A stretch of DNA of 64,000 nucleotides from TMED13 sp042090305 (GTDB taxonomy: Bacteria; Pseudomonadota; Alphaproteobacteria; Methylaequorales; Methylaequoraceae): assembly GCA_042090305.1 (NCBI GenBank), contig JBELJQ010000001.1:108933-172932 (forward strand), in the 5' to 3' direction. The notes under the pieces were generated by a model. That model was not told the DNA's origin, did not search any database, and was given only the letters and a program-made list of their open reading frames with translations. The position numbers and the translations under genes are program-made. Below are positions 18,059-27,136 of this stretch, in pieces. Every line of letters begins with the position of its first letter. Position 1 is the first letter of the stretch.

Positions 18059-18253
18059 TCAGGATTTTATAAAAAGAGCTATTGTTAGTATCACCAAACT
18101 TATGAATTGTATCAAAACCCTATATCTCATAAAAAGGTTAATTTTATTATCTTTATCATCATCAGATCGTGCTGTGTAAAGGAGACCCAAAAGCAGAACT
18201 ATGAATGTTGTAATTAAACAAACTATAATTAAAAAATTTAAAAAGAAGTTCAT
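18059..18253 (-). CDS. Small twin-transmembrane protein (HIG1-like)
   Basis: A 64-aa protein with two hydrophobic helices (about 3-27 and 44-62) joined by a charged loop (SDDDKDNKINLFMRYRV). The pattern of two helices around a basic MRYRV/LRVLVQ-like segment resembles the HIG1/twin-transmembrane family often found beside the cobalamin adenosyltransferase in alphaproteobacteria. No reaction is known. Its start abuts the stop of the acyl-CoA dehydrogenase gene. Confidence 0.75.
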   Translation of the reverse strand: MNFFLNFLIIVCLITTFIVLLLGLLYTARSDDDKDNKINLFMRYRVLIQFISLVILTIALFIKS

Positions 18254-19938
18254 TATCTCCCGATAAGACCTTTAGCTACAATTTGAGCCTGTATTTCTGC
18301 GGCACCCTCAAAGATGTTCAAAATTCTCGAATCGCATAGCACTCTACTTATAGGGTATTCAAGGGCATAACCGTTGCCGCCGTGGATTTGTAGAGCACTA
18401 TCTGCACAACTCCATGCGACTCTTGCTGCTAATAACTTAGCCATACCTGCTTCAATATCACATCTTATATCGTTATCTTTTTCCCTAGCTGAAAATAGTG
18501 TTAGTTGTCGCGAAATTGTAATTTCCATTGCCATCCATGCAAGTTTAGAAAATATTCTTGGGAATTTTACAATTGACTTACCGAATTGACTTCTATCCTT
18601 AGCATATTGTACACCAAGTTCTAATGCATTTTGAGCAACACCCACAGCTCTTGCGGCAGTTTGAATTCTAGCTGATTCGAAAGTTTCCATTAACTGCTTA
18701 AACCCTTTTCCCTCTGTTTCGCCTAATAGATTTTTTTTATCGACTTTTATATCGTCAAGCGCAATTTCATACTCTTTCATACCTCTGTAGCCTAAAACTT
18801 CGATTTCACTTCCAGACATTCCTTCCATTGGAAAAGGATTTTCACAATTCCCTCTTGGTTTATCTACAAGAAACATGCTTAAACCACGATACCCACTCTG
18901 TTTCATGTCAGTTCGAGCTAGAACAGTCATTAAATCTGATCTTGCACCATGCGTGATCCAGGTCTTATTGCCTGTTATCGTGTATTCATTTCCACTTAAT
19001 ACAGCTCTTGTGGCTAAGCTACCTAAATCGGAACCTGTATTGGGTTCGGTAAAAACTGCAGTTGTTAGGATATTACCGTTTGCAATCTCGGGTAGGTATT
19101 TGTTCTTCTGCTCTTCCGTTCCTCCAAGCCTGATAAGTTCACCAGCTATTTCTGCTCTTGTCCCTAAGGAACCGGCTGCTAAAAAACCTCTTGATAATTC
19201 TTCTGTAACTACGCACATTGCCACTTTACCCATACCTAATCCTCCATAGTTTTCTGGAATAGCTATGCTAAAGACTCCGAGCTCAGTCATTTTATTTAAT
19301 GTTTCATCAGGAATCAAATCATCTTTAAGATGCCACTCATTAGCGTGTGGAATGATCTCTTCTTCTGCGAACTTTCTAAATTGATCTTGAATCATTTCTA
19401 GAGTCTCATCATTTAGACCTAGGCTAGGAAAAATTCCCTTTTCCATTGAATCAACCATCTCCTTTTTTAATCTATTAGAAAGACCAAGGGAAACAAGATC
19501 TTTTACTTCGTCTCTGTTCATAAAATCGAAATCGCTGTCTGTAAGACCAAGATCTTCCGGTCTTATCATCTCTGTTTGGCTAATCATAATACCACTTTTC
19601 ATTTGGGTTATGTATTCAGCAAATGAATATACCAATATACTAGCATCTATATCAGAGGCTTTTTTTGACTCATTCAGTCTTTGAAACCAGTTAAATGTTT
19701 CTCTTAGACCAATTTTATATGTTTCAAACCAAGCATAACCATGTGACTCGAACTGATAATATTCTAACAATTTGTTATCGATTCTATTTTCCTTCATTAG
19801 TATTTTAACAAAGTAATTTTTTGATTTTACTGATATTTTTTCTAACTCATCAAGAATCGATTTAAATAAATCTGAATTTTGGTTAGCGAATGTTTTAAAA
19901 TTGGTTGCGTTATTTTCTATGTTTGATGTACTGTCCAT
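18253..19938 (-). CDS. mcd: (2S)-methylsuccinyl-CoA dehydrogenase
   Basis: Acyl-CoA dehydrogenase of 561 aa, about 170 residues longer than ordinary family members. The N-terminal extension with QFESHGYAWFETY and the C-terminal NIFEGAAEIQAQIVA are features of Mcd, which oxidises (2S)-methylsuccinyl-CoA to mesaconyl-CoA. FAD/acyl motifs (AVFTEPNTGSDL, TWITHGARSDL, IHGGNGYA) are intact and a glutamate sits at the expected catalytic place in FEGAAE. It is flanked by ccr and by etfAB, its electron acceptor. Specificity is inferred from the extension and context. Confidence 0.88.
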   Translation of the reverse strand: MDSTSNIENNATNFKTFANQNSDLFKSILDELEKISVKSKNYFVKILMKENRIDNKLLEYYQFESHGYAWFETYKIGLRETFNWFQRLNESKKASDIDASILVYSFAEYITQMKSGIMISQTEMIRPEDLGLTDSDFDFMNRDEVKDLVSLGLSNRLKKEMVDSMEKGIFPSLGLNDETLEMIQDQFRKFAEEEIIPHANEWHLKDDLIPDETLNKMTELGVFSIAIPENYGGLGMGKVAMCVVTEELSRGFLAAGSLGTRAEIAGELIRLGGTEEQKNKYLPEIANGNILTTAVFTEPNTGSDLGSLATRAVLSGNEYTITGNKTWITHGARSDLMTVLARTDMKQSGYRGLSMFLVDKPRGNCENPFPMEGMSGSEIEVLGYRGMKEYEIALDDIKVDKKNLLGETEGKGFKQLMETFESARIQTAARAVGVAQNALELGVQYAKDRSQFGKSIVKFPRIFSKLAWMAMEITISRQLTLFSAREKDNDIRCDIEAGMAKLLAARVAWSCADSALQIHGGNGYALEYPISRVLCDSRILNIFEGAAEIQAQIVAKGLIGR

Positions 19939-19971
19939 GATTCTCTAGTTTATTGTTAACATTAATATATA

Positions 19972-21201
19972 TTATACTTTATTCAAAGTTTTCAATCCAG
20001 TTTTTTTCGCTTGAACTAATGCTGCCATATTTCCTGGTAAATGCTGATTATTCATCATTTTCGTATGAGCAAATGGAATTTTTTCCCATTCAAAACATTC
20101 TGACATTAAAGGATTAATAAGCTTTTGTATCATCATGTCGTTGGCTTGATTGGCTTGGTATAAATTTGCAAAATGACTTCCTTGAATTCTTTTTTGTCGC
20201 ATCCAAACATATCTAGCATCCATTGTAAGATTGTACCCTGACGTTCCTGCACATATAACAACCATTCCACCAGTCTTAACTAAGTAAGTCGAAACGGGAA
20301 ATGTCGATTCACCAGGATGTTCAAAAACAATATCAACGTCTTTTTTTCCAGTAATATCCCAAATGTCTTTTCCCAAAACTCTACACTTTTTAATAAAAAC
20401 TGAATATTCATCATGATTTTTTACATCAGGTAATTGACCAAAGCACTCATAATTTTTTCTATTAAGAACACCTATTGCTCCAAGATTCTCAACAAAAGGA
20501 ATTTTATTATCGTCTGAAATTACTCCGATTGCATTGGCACCAACAGCTTTACAAATCTGCACCGCCATACTTCCAATTCCTCCGGATGCACCCCAAATAA
20601 GAACATTCATTCCTGGTTTTAAAGCATGAGGTGGGTGACCAAAAAGCATCCTGTACGCGGTGGCTAATGTTAATGTGTAACATCCACTTTCTTCCCAAGA
20701 AAGATGTTCAGGTTTTTTTAATAATTGTCTTGATTGAACAGTTGTAAACTGAGCAAATGAGCCATCATTAGTTTCATAACCCCATATTCTTTGGGATTTT
20801 GAATACATTGGCTCACCTCCATTACATTCTTCATCATCTCCATCATCACGATTGCAATGAATGATTACTTCATCACCAACTTTCCACCTTTTAACATTAT
20901 CGCCAACTGCCCAGACAATACCAGAAGCATCTGAACCACCAATATGATATCCAGTATCTTTACCAATAACAGAGATTGGAATGCCTTGAGATGCCCAAAC
21001 ATTGTTATAGTTAATTCCAACAGCCATCACCATTACTAAAACTTCATCTTTATCTGGTTTCTGAACAGGCATTTTCTCTATTTGCATAGCTTTTTCTGGA
21101 ACACCTAATCTATCCTCTCTGATTACCCATGCATACATTTGTTCAGGCACATCTCCTAAAGTAGGTATTTCTCCAATTTCATAGATTTTTTTTTCTGCCA
21201 T
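19972..21201 (-). CDS. ccr: Crotonyl-CoA carboxylase/reductase
   Basis: Key enzyme of the ethylmalonyl-CoA pathway: reductively carboxylates crotonyl-CoA to ethylmalonyl-CoA with NADPH and CO2. The 409-aa MDR-fold protein contains YAWVIREDRLGVPEKAMQ, NYNNVWA, GSDASGIVWAVGD, HCNRDDGDDEECNGG and SQRIWGYETNDGSFAQF, all typical of Ccr and absent from simple enoyl-thioester reductases. The ATG at 21201 follows an AGGA ribosome-binding site; a TTG two codons earlier is less likely. It is divergent from ecm across 125 bp. Confidence 0.95.
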   Translation of the reverse strand: MAEKKIYEIGEIPTLGDVPEQMYAWVIREDRLGVPEKAMQIEKMPVQKPDKDEVLVMVMAVGINYNNVWASQGIPISVIGKDTGYHIGGSDASGIVWAVGDNVKRWKVGDEVIIHCNRDDGDDEECNGGEPMYSKSQRIWGYETNDGSFAQFTTVQSRQLLKKPEHLSWEESGCYTLTLATAYRMLFGHPPHALKPGMNVLIWGASGGIGSMAVQICKAVGANAIGVISDDNKIPFVENLGAIGVLNRKNYECFGQLPDVKNHDEYSVFIKKCRVLGKDIWDITGKKDVDIVFEHPGESTFPVSTYLVKTGGMVVICAGTSGYNLTMDARYVWMRQKRIQGSHFANLYQANQANDMMIQKLINPLMSECFEWEKIPFAHTKMMNNQHLPGNMAALVQAKKTGLKTLNKV

Positions 21202-21326
21202 AATCAATCCTAAAAGTTGTAATAGTCTTCTTAATTTCCTAAATAAAATAAGGTTATAACACTAAATATTAAAAATACATTAATTTTTTATTGTGACAGA
21301 AATTATTTAATATAATTTAAATAGTA
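21202..21326. promoter_or_regulatory. Divergent ccr / ecm promoter region
   Basis: A 125-bp gap between two divergent ethylmalonyl-CoA genes. A TATAAT hexamer at 21311-21316 is a plausible -10 element for ecm and TTGTGACA at 21291 a loose -35, but spacing is shorter than ideal. If this -10 is real the ecm transcript would have almost no leader. No operator palindrome stands out. Confidence 0.4.
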
Positions 21327-23309
21327 ATGAATTTAATGACAAAAGATAAACCTTGGTTAATACGAACTTATGCTGGACACTCCAGCGCTGAAGCATCTAA
21401 CAAGCTTTACCGTAAAAACCTTAAAAAGGGACAAACCGGATTATCTGTAGCCTTCGACTTACCAACACAAACTGGCTACGATTCCGATCATATTTTATCA
21501 AAGGGAGAGGTGGGTAAAGTAGGTGTGCCAATAAGCCATATTGGTAACATGCTCACACTCTTTAAAAATATTCCACTAGATAGAATGAACACTTCAATGA
21601 CAATAAATGCACCAGCTGCTTGGCTTTTATCTCTCTATATCGCAACTGCACAAAGACAAGGTATTGATAGAAAGAACCTTTCCGGAACAACACAAAATGA
21701 TATTACAAAGGAGTATTTGTCTCGAGGTACATATATTTTTCCTCCTGGGCCAAGTCTAAAACTTACAACAGATATAATAAAATTTACAACTGAGGAGGTT
21801 CCAAAATGGAATCCCACTAATATCTGTTCCTATCATCTTCAAGAAGCTGGGGCTACTCCAGAACAAGAATTATCTTTTTCACTAGCCACTGCAATAGGTA
21901 TCCTTGAATATTTAAAAAAGTCTAAAAATATTAAAAAAGAACTATTCGAGATGATTGTTGGCAGAATAAGCTTTTTTGTAAATTCAGGTATGAGATTTAT
22001 TACTGAAACGTCAAAAATGATTGCTTTTACAGAATTATGGGATGTAATCTGCAAAGAAAGATTTAAAGTGAAAAACCCAAAGTTTCGAAGATTTAGATAT
22101 GGGATGCAAGTTAATTCACTCGGTCTTACAGAACTACAGCCTGAAAACAATGTTTACAGAATTCTCATTCAAATGCTACCAGTTGTACTAGCTAAAAATT
22201 CTAGAGCTAGAGCCGTTCAGTTACCTGCATGGAATGAAGCATTGGGATTACCAAGGCCATGGGACCAACAGTGGAGTCTTAGACTACAACAAATTATGGC
22301 ATATGAAACAGACTTGCTTGAGTTTGGTGACATTTTTTCAGGATCTAGCGTCTTGAGAAAAAAAGTTGATTCTCTAAAAGATTTAACACTGAAAGAATTA
22401 AAAAAGATAGATGAAATTGGTGGTCTTACTCAAGCCATTGAAAATGGCTACATGAAAAGTGAATTAGTTCGCTCACAAACTTTAAGACAAAAGAATATTG
22501 AAACGGGTGAGCAAAAAGTAGTTGGGGTTAATTGCTTTGAAGAAGGTGAAACCTCACCACTTGTTTCTGAAGTTGATGGTGGTTTCATGAAAGTAGATGA
22601 AAATGCAGAAAAGTCACAAATAAATAATGTCATTAAATGGAAATCAAAAAGAAATAACAAAAAGGTAATTAAACTCATAAAAGAATTGAAAAATAAAGCT
22701 GTTGCTGGTGAAAATATAATGGAAATTTCTATAAAGTGTGCGCTTGGTGGAGTAACTACAGGTGAATGGTCAGATACAATGCGAGAAGTCTACGGCGAGT
22801 ACAGAGCTCCAACAGGAATAGTTTCCTCTTCAGCAAATACTAAAAGTAAAATATCAGATGAGATTGATTCTCTAACAAAGGAAATTAATTCTATCTCTAA
22901 AATAATAAAACGAAGACCAAAAATGCTTGTTGGTAAACCGGGGTTAGATGGACATTCTAACGGGGCTGAGCAAATTGCAGTAAGATCACGAGATATTGGA
23001 ATTGAGGTTGTTTATGAAGGTATTAGATCCACACCTGAACAACTTGTTGTTGCAGCGATTGAAGAAGGAGTACACATCATAGGTTTATCGATTTTATCTG
23101 GTTCACACGTACATCTAGTTAATGTAATATTAGATTTATTAAAAAAAAATAAGTATTCACATATTCCAGTTATAGTGGGTGGAATAATCCCACCAGATGA
23201 TGAAAAAAAATTGTTAAAGAAAGGTGTTAAAGCTGTATTTACTCCAAAAGATTTTAAGATAGAAAATATTTTGAAAAAAATTACAAAAATAATAAAGGTG
23301 TCTGTATGA
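21327..23309 (+). CDS. ecm: Ethylmalonyl-CoA mutase (MeaA-type, B12-dependent)
   Basis: Adenosylcobalamin mutase turning ethylmalonyl-CoA into methylsuccinyl-CoA. Substrate and B12 domains lie on one 660-aa chain. The N-terminus (DKPWLIRTYAGHSSAEASN, GQTGLSVAFDLPTQTGYDSDH) is characteristic of MeaA/Ecm, and the C-terminal B12 domain has the GLDGHSNG histidine ligand and GLSILSGSH. Methylmalonyl-CoA mutase is the main alternative; proximity to ccr and mcd supports Ecm. The ATG at 21336 (MTKDKPWL) may be the true start. The stop overlaps the ATG of the next gene (ATGA). Confidence 0.92.
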   Translation: MNLMTKDKPWLIRTYAGHSSAEASNKLYRKNLKKGQTGLSVAFDLPTQTGYDSDHILSKGEVGKVGVPISHIGNMLTLFKNIPLDRMNTSMTINAPAAWLLSLYIATAQRQGIDRKNLSGTTQNDITKEYLSRGTYIFPPGPSLKLTTDIIKFTTEEVPKWNPTNICSYHLQEAGATPEQELSFSLATAIGILEYLKKSKNIKKELFEMIVGRISFFVNSGMRFITETSKMIAFTELWDVICKERFKVKNPKFRRFRYGMQVNSLGLTELQPENNVYRILIQMLPVVLAKNSRARAVQLPAWNEALGLPRPWDQQWSLRLQQIMAYETDLLEFGDIFSGSSVLRKKVDSLKDLTLKELKKIDEIGGLTQAIENGYMKSELVRSQTLRQKNIETGEQKVVGVNCFEEGETSPLVSEVDGGFMKVDENAEKSQINNVIKWKSKRNNKKVIKLIKELKNKAVAGENIMEISIKCALGGVTTGEWSDTMREVYGEYRAPTGIVSSSANTKSKISDEIDSLTKEINSISKIIKRRPKMLVGKPGLDGHSNGAEQIAVRSRDIGIEVVYEGIRSTPEQLVVAAIEEGVHIIGLSILSGSHVHLVNVILDLLKKNKYSHIPVIVGGIIPPDDEKKLLKKGVKAVFTPKDFKIENILKKITKIIKVSV

Positions 23310-24147
23310 GTAAAAAAAAACTCTGGAATTCGCAATTGAGCTTTTAAGACAACTTAATGAGTATGATCTAACCGACTTTCTTCCGATAAAATATAAAGAT
23401 ACAAATATTGGATGGGTAAATAAAGGTAATCAAACATTACTAGCTAGCTCATGTAAAAAAATTTCTTATTTAAATATAATTGAGTTTCAAAAAAATAGAT
23501 CAAAACTTCACGTATCAGATGAATGTTGCCCGGTATTTAATTACAGTTCCTTAAACCCTAAACTTAAATTCTCAGATAATAAAAGATTTTGTGAAGGACA
23601 AATTTTTGAGATTAGTAGAAAATATCTGTCATTATTTGGCTTACCTGCCTATGGAGTACATTGTAATGTTTGGAGTAAAGTGGGGAATACTATATTGATT
23701 CACTTTGGCCAAAGATCCGGTAAATTAAATAGTTTCCCAAAACACTTAGATAATGCAATTGCAGGTGGGCAACCAGTAAAATTATCAATTTTAGATAATC
23801 TAAAAAAAGAAGCTTTTGAAGAAGCTGGGTTGAAAGGTGAAAAACTCAATTTATTAAAAAAAGGAAGTACTGTTCACTACAATCACAATAATAAGGATAG
23901 ATTAATTTCAGGGATTATTTTTAATTATCATTTACAAAAAGAAATCGGAATGAACTTGAAAAATATTGATGGTGAGGTTGAACAATTTATTTCTTTGCCT
24001 ATCTTTGATATTTATCAAATTTTGGAAAAAAAAATATTAAAACCAAATTGTATCATTCCAATCTTAGACTTTTTAATATTAAATAATTATGAATTCTTAA
24101 CAAAAGGGACTATTGTTGAATTAAAGAAGAAATTAAGAATCTTATGA
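23306..24147 (+). pseudogene. Nudix hydrolase with N-terminal DUF4743-like region, frameshifted in a poly-A tract
   Basis: The ATG at 23306 overlaps the ecm stop as ATGA, but reading gives only MSKKKLWNSQLSF before a stop. Adding one A to the 9-A run at 23312-23320 joins it to an open frame (TLEFAIELLRQLNEYD...) that continues unbroken through KRFCEGQIFEI and AYGVHCNVW to the stop at 24147, about 281 aa. The Nudix region has AGGQP and the core LKKEAFEEAGLKGE. The bacterial/plant DUF4743-Nudix proteins have this layout. Without the extra base, translation could only begin near the GTG at 23680 (155 aa). The ~120 intact upstream codons argue for a recent break, an assembly error, or slippage. 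Confidence 0.8.
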
Positions 24148-24794
24148 AAAAAATACTTAATGGACCATCAATTAGGCCAAAATCTGAACTAAAAAATGCC
24201 ATAATATTTCTTCATGGATATGGGGCTAATGGAAATGACTTAATATCCATTGCCGACTTGTGGAAAAATAGTTTTAAAGAAACTATTTTTCTTTCACCTA
24301 ATGCTCCATTTAAATGTGCTTGGGGTGATGATGCTTATCAGTGGTTTGATTTAACATCAATATCACCAGATAAAATTGGTGAAGGTCTTAATACTGCTGG
24401 CCCTTTCTTGAATGAATATGTTGATGATATTTTAAAAGTATATAGTTTGAACTCAGAACAAATTTTTTTTGTCGGTTTCTCACAGGGAACTATGATGGCC
24501 CTTTACCATTTATGTAAAAGAGTTGATAAATGTGCTGGAATTATGGGTTATTCAGGATTGTTATTTCAAGATAAAGAGTTTGATTCTAAAGTAAAAAGCA
24601 AGTTTCCTATAAAACTTTATCATGGCAAAAATGATGAAGTAATTGATTACTCACAAACTATTAACTCAGCAGAAAAATTTAAGTCTTTAGAGTTCGATGT
24701 TGAATATAAAATTCAAGATAATTTAGGACATGGAATAGATAACGAAGGATTAAAATTTGGATTCAACTTCATAAAAAAAACATTTAACATTTAA
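24144..24794 (+). CDS. Phospholipase/carboxylesterase family hydrolase
   Basis: Alpha/beta hydrolase of 216 aa. It has the oxyanion segment LHGYGANGND, the nucleophile elbow GFSQGTM, an Asp in HGKNDEVI and the His in NLGHGID, the layout of the carboxylesterase 2/acyl-protein thioesterase group. Substrate unknown. The ATG overlaps the upstream Nudix gene stop (ATGA), so it shares a transcript with ecm and the Nudix gene. Confidence 0.88.
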   Translation: MKKILNGPSIRPKSELKNAIIFLHGYGANGNDLISIADLWKNSFKETIFLSPNAPFKCAWGDDAYQWFDLTSISPDKIGEGLNTAGPFLNEYVDDILKVYSLNSEQIFFVGFSQGTMMALYHLCKRVDKCAGIMGYSGLLFQDKEFDSKVKSKFPIKLYHGKNDEVIDYSQTINSAEKFKSLEFDVEYKIQDNLGHGIDNEGLKFGFNFIKKTFNI

Positions 24795-24836
24795 TATTAA
24801 AAAGAATTTACAATATAATAACTTTAAGGTTTTATT

Positions 24837-25397
24837 ATGAGTTTAGCGCCAAATAGTTGTCCTGCTTTAGTTCTTAATGCTGATTATCAGCCTCTAAGTT
24901 ATTTTCCTTTATCAACATGGTCATGGAAAGATGCACTAAAAGCAGTATTTTTAGAAAGAGTAAATGTAGTATCTGTTTACGAAAGAGAAGTTCGCTCTCC
25001 CTCTGTTAGATTTAAGTTGCCAAGTGTCATTTCACTTAAAGACTATGTACCACTACCTGAAAGAGCCGCTTTTACAAGGTTTAATGTTTTTCTCAGGGAT
25101 AAATTTCAATGTCAATATTGTAAAAGTAACTTTAAGGTGGAAGAGCTGACATTCGACCATGTCATCCCAAAATCCAAGGGGGGATCAACCTCGTGGAACA
25201 ACGTGGTTACTTCATGTAGGAAATGCAATACTATGAAAGGGAATAAACTATTAAACAAAACAAATTTCTCTTTAAAGTCAAACCCCCAGACTCCCAATAA
25301 CTATGAGCTTAAGGAAATAGGAAGATTATTTCCGCCAAACTTTCTTCATAAAAGCTGGAACGACTTTCTTTACTGGGATTCAGAATTAGAACCTTAA
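24837..25397 (+). CDS. HNH endonuclease family protein
   Basis: A 186-aa protein with an HNH domain at about 80-140: two CxxC zinc pairs (CQYC and CRKC), DHVIPKSKGG and NNVVTSC. The N-terminal part (APNSCPALVLNADYQPLSYFPLSTWSW split here as VLNADYQPLSYFPLS) is shared by a conserved chromosomal HNH family widespread in alphaproteobacteria; its physiological target is unknown. No phage or restriction genes are nearby, so a housekeeping role is more likely than mobility. Confidence 0.87.
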   Translation: MSLAPNSCPALVLNADYQPLSYFPLSTWSWKDALKAVFLERVNVVSVYEREVRSPSVRFKLPSVISLKDYVPLPERAAFTRFNVFLRDKFQCQYCKSNFKVEELTFDHVIPKSKGGSTSWNNVVTSCRKCNTMKGNKLLNKTNFSLKSNPQTPNNYELKEIGRLFPPNFLHKSWNDFLYWDSELEP

Positions 25398-25921
25398 ATT
25401 CGCTTTGATATTTTTATGGCAGCTCTGGTGACAATTTTTGTGAGCCCCTTAAATACCATTAGTCTTTTATCCGTAGAATCAATTCTTTTTGTTGAGTTCT
25501 CTTTATGACCGTTTTCTTCCTCACGAAATTTTTGGATCTTTAATCTTAAATCATTTTTTATTTTTTCTGTTTTTAGAAATTCAATTTGTTCATTGTAGTG
25601 GTCTACAATTGTGCTCTCGACAGCTTCGGTACAAGCGTGGACATATTTTTCACCAAGAATGGATGAAACCGCTCCCAATACATATCCACCAACTTTCCAT
25701 ATAGGTTGCATCACTGTTGGTCTAGTTCTATTTTTTATTATTTCTTCATCAAAATATTTAAAGTGAACCATTTCCTCATCTGAAATTTTTTTTAGTTCTT
25801 TTTTTAAATTATCATTCTTGGAAAATTTTATTTGGGACTTATAAATCACCTGAGCTCCGAATTCTCCAGCGTGGTTAACTCTTAAGATTTCATCAATTTT
25901 TTTATTATTTTTGTTTTTCAT
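25394..25921 (-). CDS. coq7: Demethoxyubiquinone hydroxylase Coq7
   Basis: Di-iron monooxygenase hydroxylating demethoxyubiquinone in ubiquinone synthesis, 175 aa. The ferritin-like iron ligands are visible: E20 in RVNHAGEFGA, EEMVHF, the central ExxxE/H region in CTEAVESTIVDHYNEQ and EENGHKE. Bacterial Coq7 occurs mainly in alpha- and some beta/gammaproteobacteria, so it helps place the organism. I use the ATG at 25921; a TTG two codons earlier is also open. It overlaps dsbB by 17 bp and is convergent with the HNH gene. Confidence 0.93.
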   Translation of the reverse strand: MKNKNNKKIDEILRVNHAGEFGAQVIYKSQIKFSKNDNLKKELKKISDEEMVHFKYFDEEIIKNRTRPTVMQPIWKVGGYVLGAVSSILGEKYVHACTEAVESTIVDHYNEQIEFLKTEKIKNDLRLKIQKFREEENGHKENSTKRIDSTDKRLMVFKGLTKIVTRAAIKISKRI

Positions 25922-26393
25922 GATCAATCAAGTAAAAAATAGTTAAGAAAATAATCAATACTGATACTAATATATTCATATTTGCTAACGAAAGTCCAAG
26001 GAAAGAGAAATTTATTTCGTTACATTTTGTAATAGGTGCAGCTTCAAGGAAGTTTCTCAATTCATCTATACTTTCAAAATCATTTTTTGTAGAAGTACAT
26101 CCCATCTCATAATGAATTATACCTCTTTCAATTAAACTATGAAAAATTGAAATTCCTAAGCCAAAAAATTGGAATAATATTGTTAGGATAAGATATAGTC
26201 TAATTTTACTGAAAAAAAAAAGAAATAATCCTACAAATATTGTTAGAATATATGGTATACGTTGATATACACATAGTTTGCATGATGGTACTTTAAAACC
26301 ATACTCTATTATAATTGCTGCTCCAAAAATAAATAGGCAAAATAAGGTGATAATAATTATCGGGTTTTTTCTTATAAATTGATAATTAGTCAT
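25905..26393 (-). CDS. dsbB: Disulfide bond formation protein DsbB family
   Basis: A 162-aa membrane protein with four hydrophobic helices. The quinone-proximal pair CKLC (C38, C41) is followed by YQRIPY, and a second periplasmic loop has two further cysteines (GCTST and TKCNE). This is the DsbB layout: it re-oxidises DsbA with ubiquinone. No dsbA is in the window. It lies upstream of coq7 on the same strand. Confidence 0.87.
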   Translation of the reverse strand: MTNYQFIRKNPIIIITLFCLFIFGAAIIIEYGFKVPSCKLCVYQRIPYILTIFVGLFLFFFSKIRLYLILTILFQFFGLGISIFHSLIERGIIHYEMGCTSTKNDFESIDELRNFLEAAPITKCNEINFSFLGLSLANMNILVSVLIIFLTIFYLIDHEKQK

Positions 26394-26404
26394 AGATAGT
26401 TAAA

Positions 26405-27136
26405 ATGTTAAAGATGATTTCATTGTTAAAAAAAAGATTCATAAAAAAAACATTGATTTATTATATATATAGATATTTTAAATATAAATTAAAATATTTC
26501 CCTTCATATGGTGCGTCAGGTGAAGATGTTTTAATCAACAGGTACTTTAAAAATAAAAAAAACGGGTTTTATGTCGATGTGGGAGCCCTGCACCCAATAA
26601 ACGGTTCAATGACATATAACCTTAGCAGAATAGGATGGAAAGGGATCAATCTAGATATGATGCAAGAGAATTTAGTTCTTTTTAATCTATTCAGAAAAAA
26701 AGATATAAATATTTGTACTGCTATATCATCAAGTAAAGGAGAAATTGACGCTTATTTATTTGAGACTGGTTCAGGTTTAAACACAAATTCAATAGAATGG
26801 GCTAAAAAATGGAAAAAAAAACTTGATAAAGATTTTATTGTTAGAAAGATAAAAAAAGAAAAGCTCCATAATATTCTAGATAGATTTAATGTAGATAAAA
26901 CCTTTGAACTTCTCAACATAGATGTTGAAGGGCATGAATTAGAAGTTTTGAAAGGTATGAAGCTAGGGCTCTTTAAGCCAAAGTTAATTACAATTGAAAT
27001 ACATGTAAATAAAACAAAAGATATTTTTCAAAGTAAGGTTTATAAGTTTTTAAAAAAGAATAAATACGAACTTATATCACAATATAGACAAACCTCCTTT
27101 TTTATCCCCATAGAGAATCTAAGCACTCTTAACTAA
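26405..27136 (+). CDS. FkbM-family methyltransferase
   Basis: A 243-aa SAM-dependent methyltransferase. YVDVGALHPINGSMTYNL is the SAM motif of this family, and FELLNIDVEGHELEVLKGM is its highly conserved motif. The N-terminal 35 residues are basic and hydrophobic (Lys-rich, IYYIYRYF). FkbM proteins usually methylate sugars or small molecules, often in surface polysaccharide loci; a glycosyltransferase lies 0.6 kb away. Substrate not predictable. Confidence 0.88.
   Translation: MLKMISLLKKRFIKKTLIYYIYRYFKYKLKYFPSYGASGEDVLINRYFKNKKNGFYVDVGALHPINGSMTYNLSRIGWKGINLDMMQENLVLFNLFRKKDINICTAISSSKGEIDAYLFETGSGLNTNSIEWAKKWKKKLDKDFIVRKIKKEKLHNILDRFNVDKTFELLNIDVEGHELEVLKGMKLGLFKPKLITIEIHVNKTKDIFQSKVYKFLKKNKYELISQYRQTSFFIPIENLSTLN

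Noticed and set aside
18253..19938. Generic short-chain acyl-CoA dehydrogenase of fatty acid oxidation
   Set aside because: The ~170-residue N-terminal extension and adjacency to ccr favour methylsuccinyl-CoA dehydrogenase.
24837..25397. HNH nuclease as evidence of a prophage or intron
   Set aside because: No terminase, portal or intron-like RNA is nearby, and this HNH subgroup is chromosomal and conserved.
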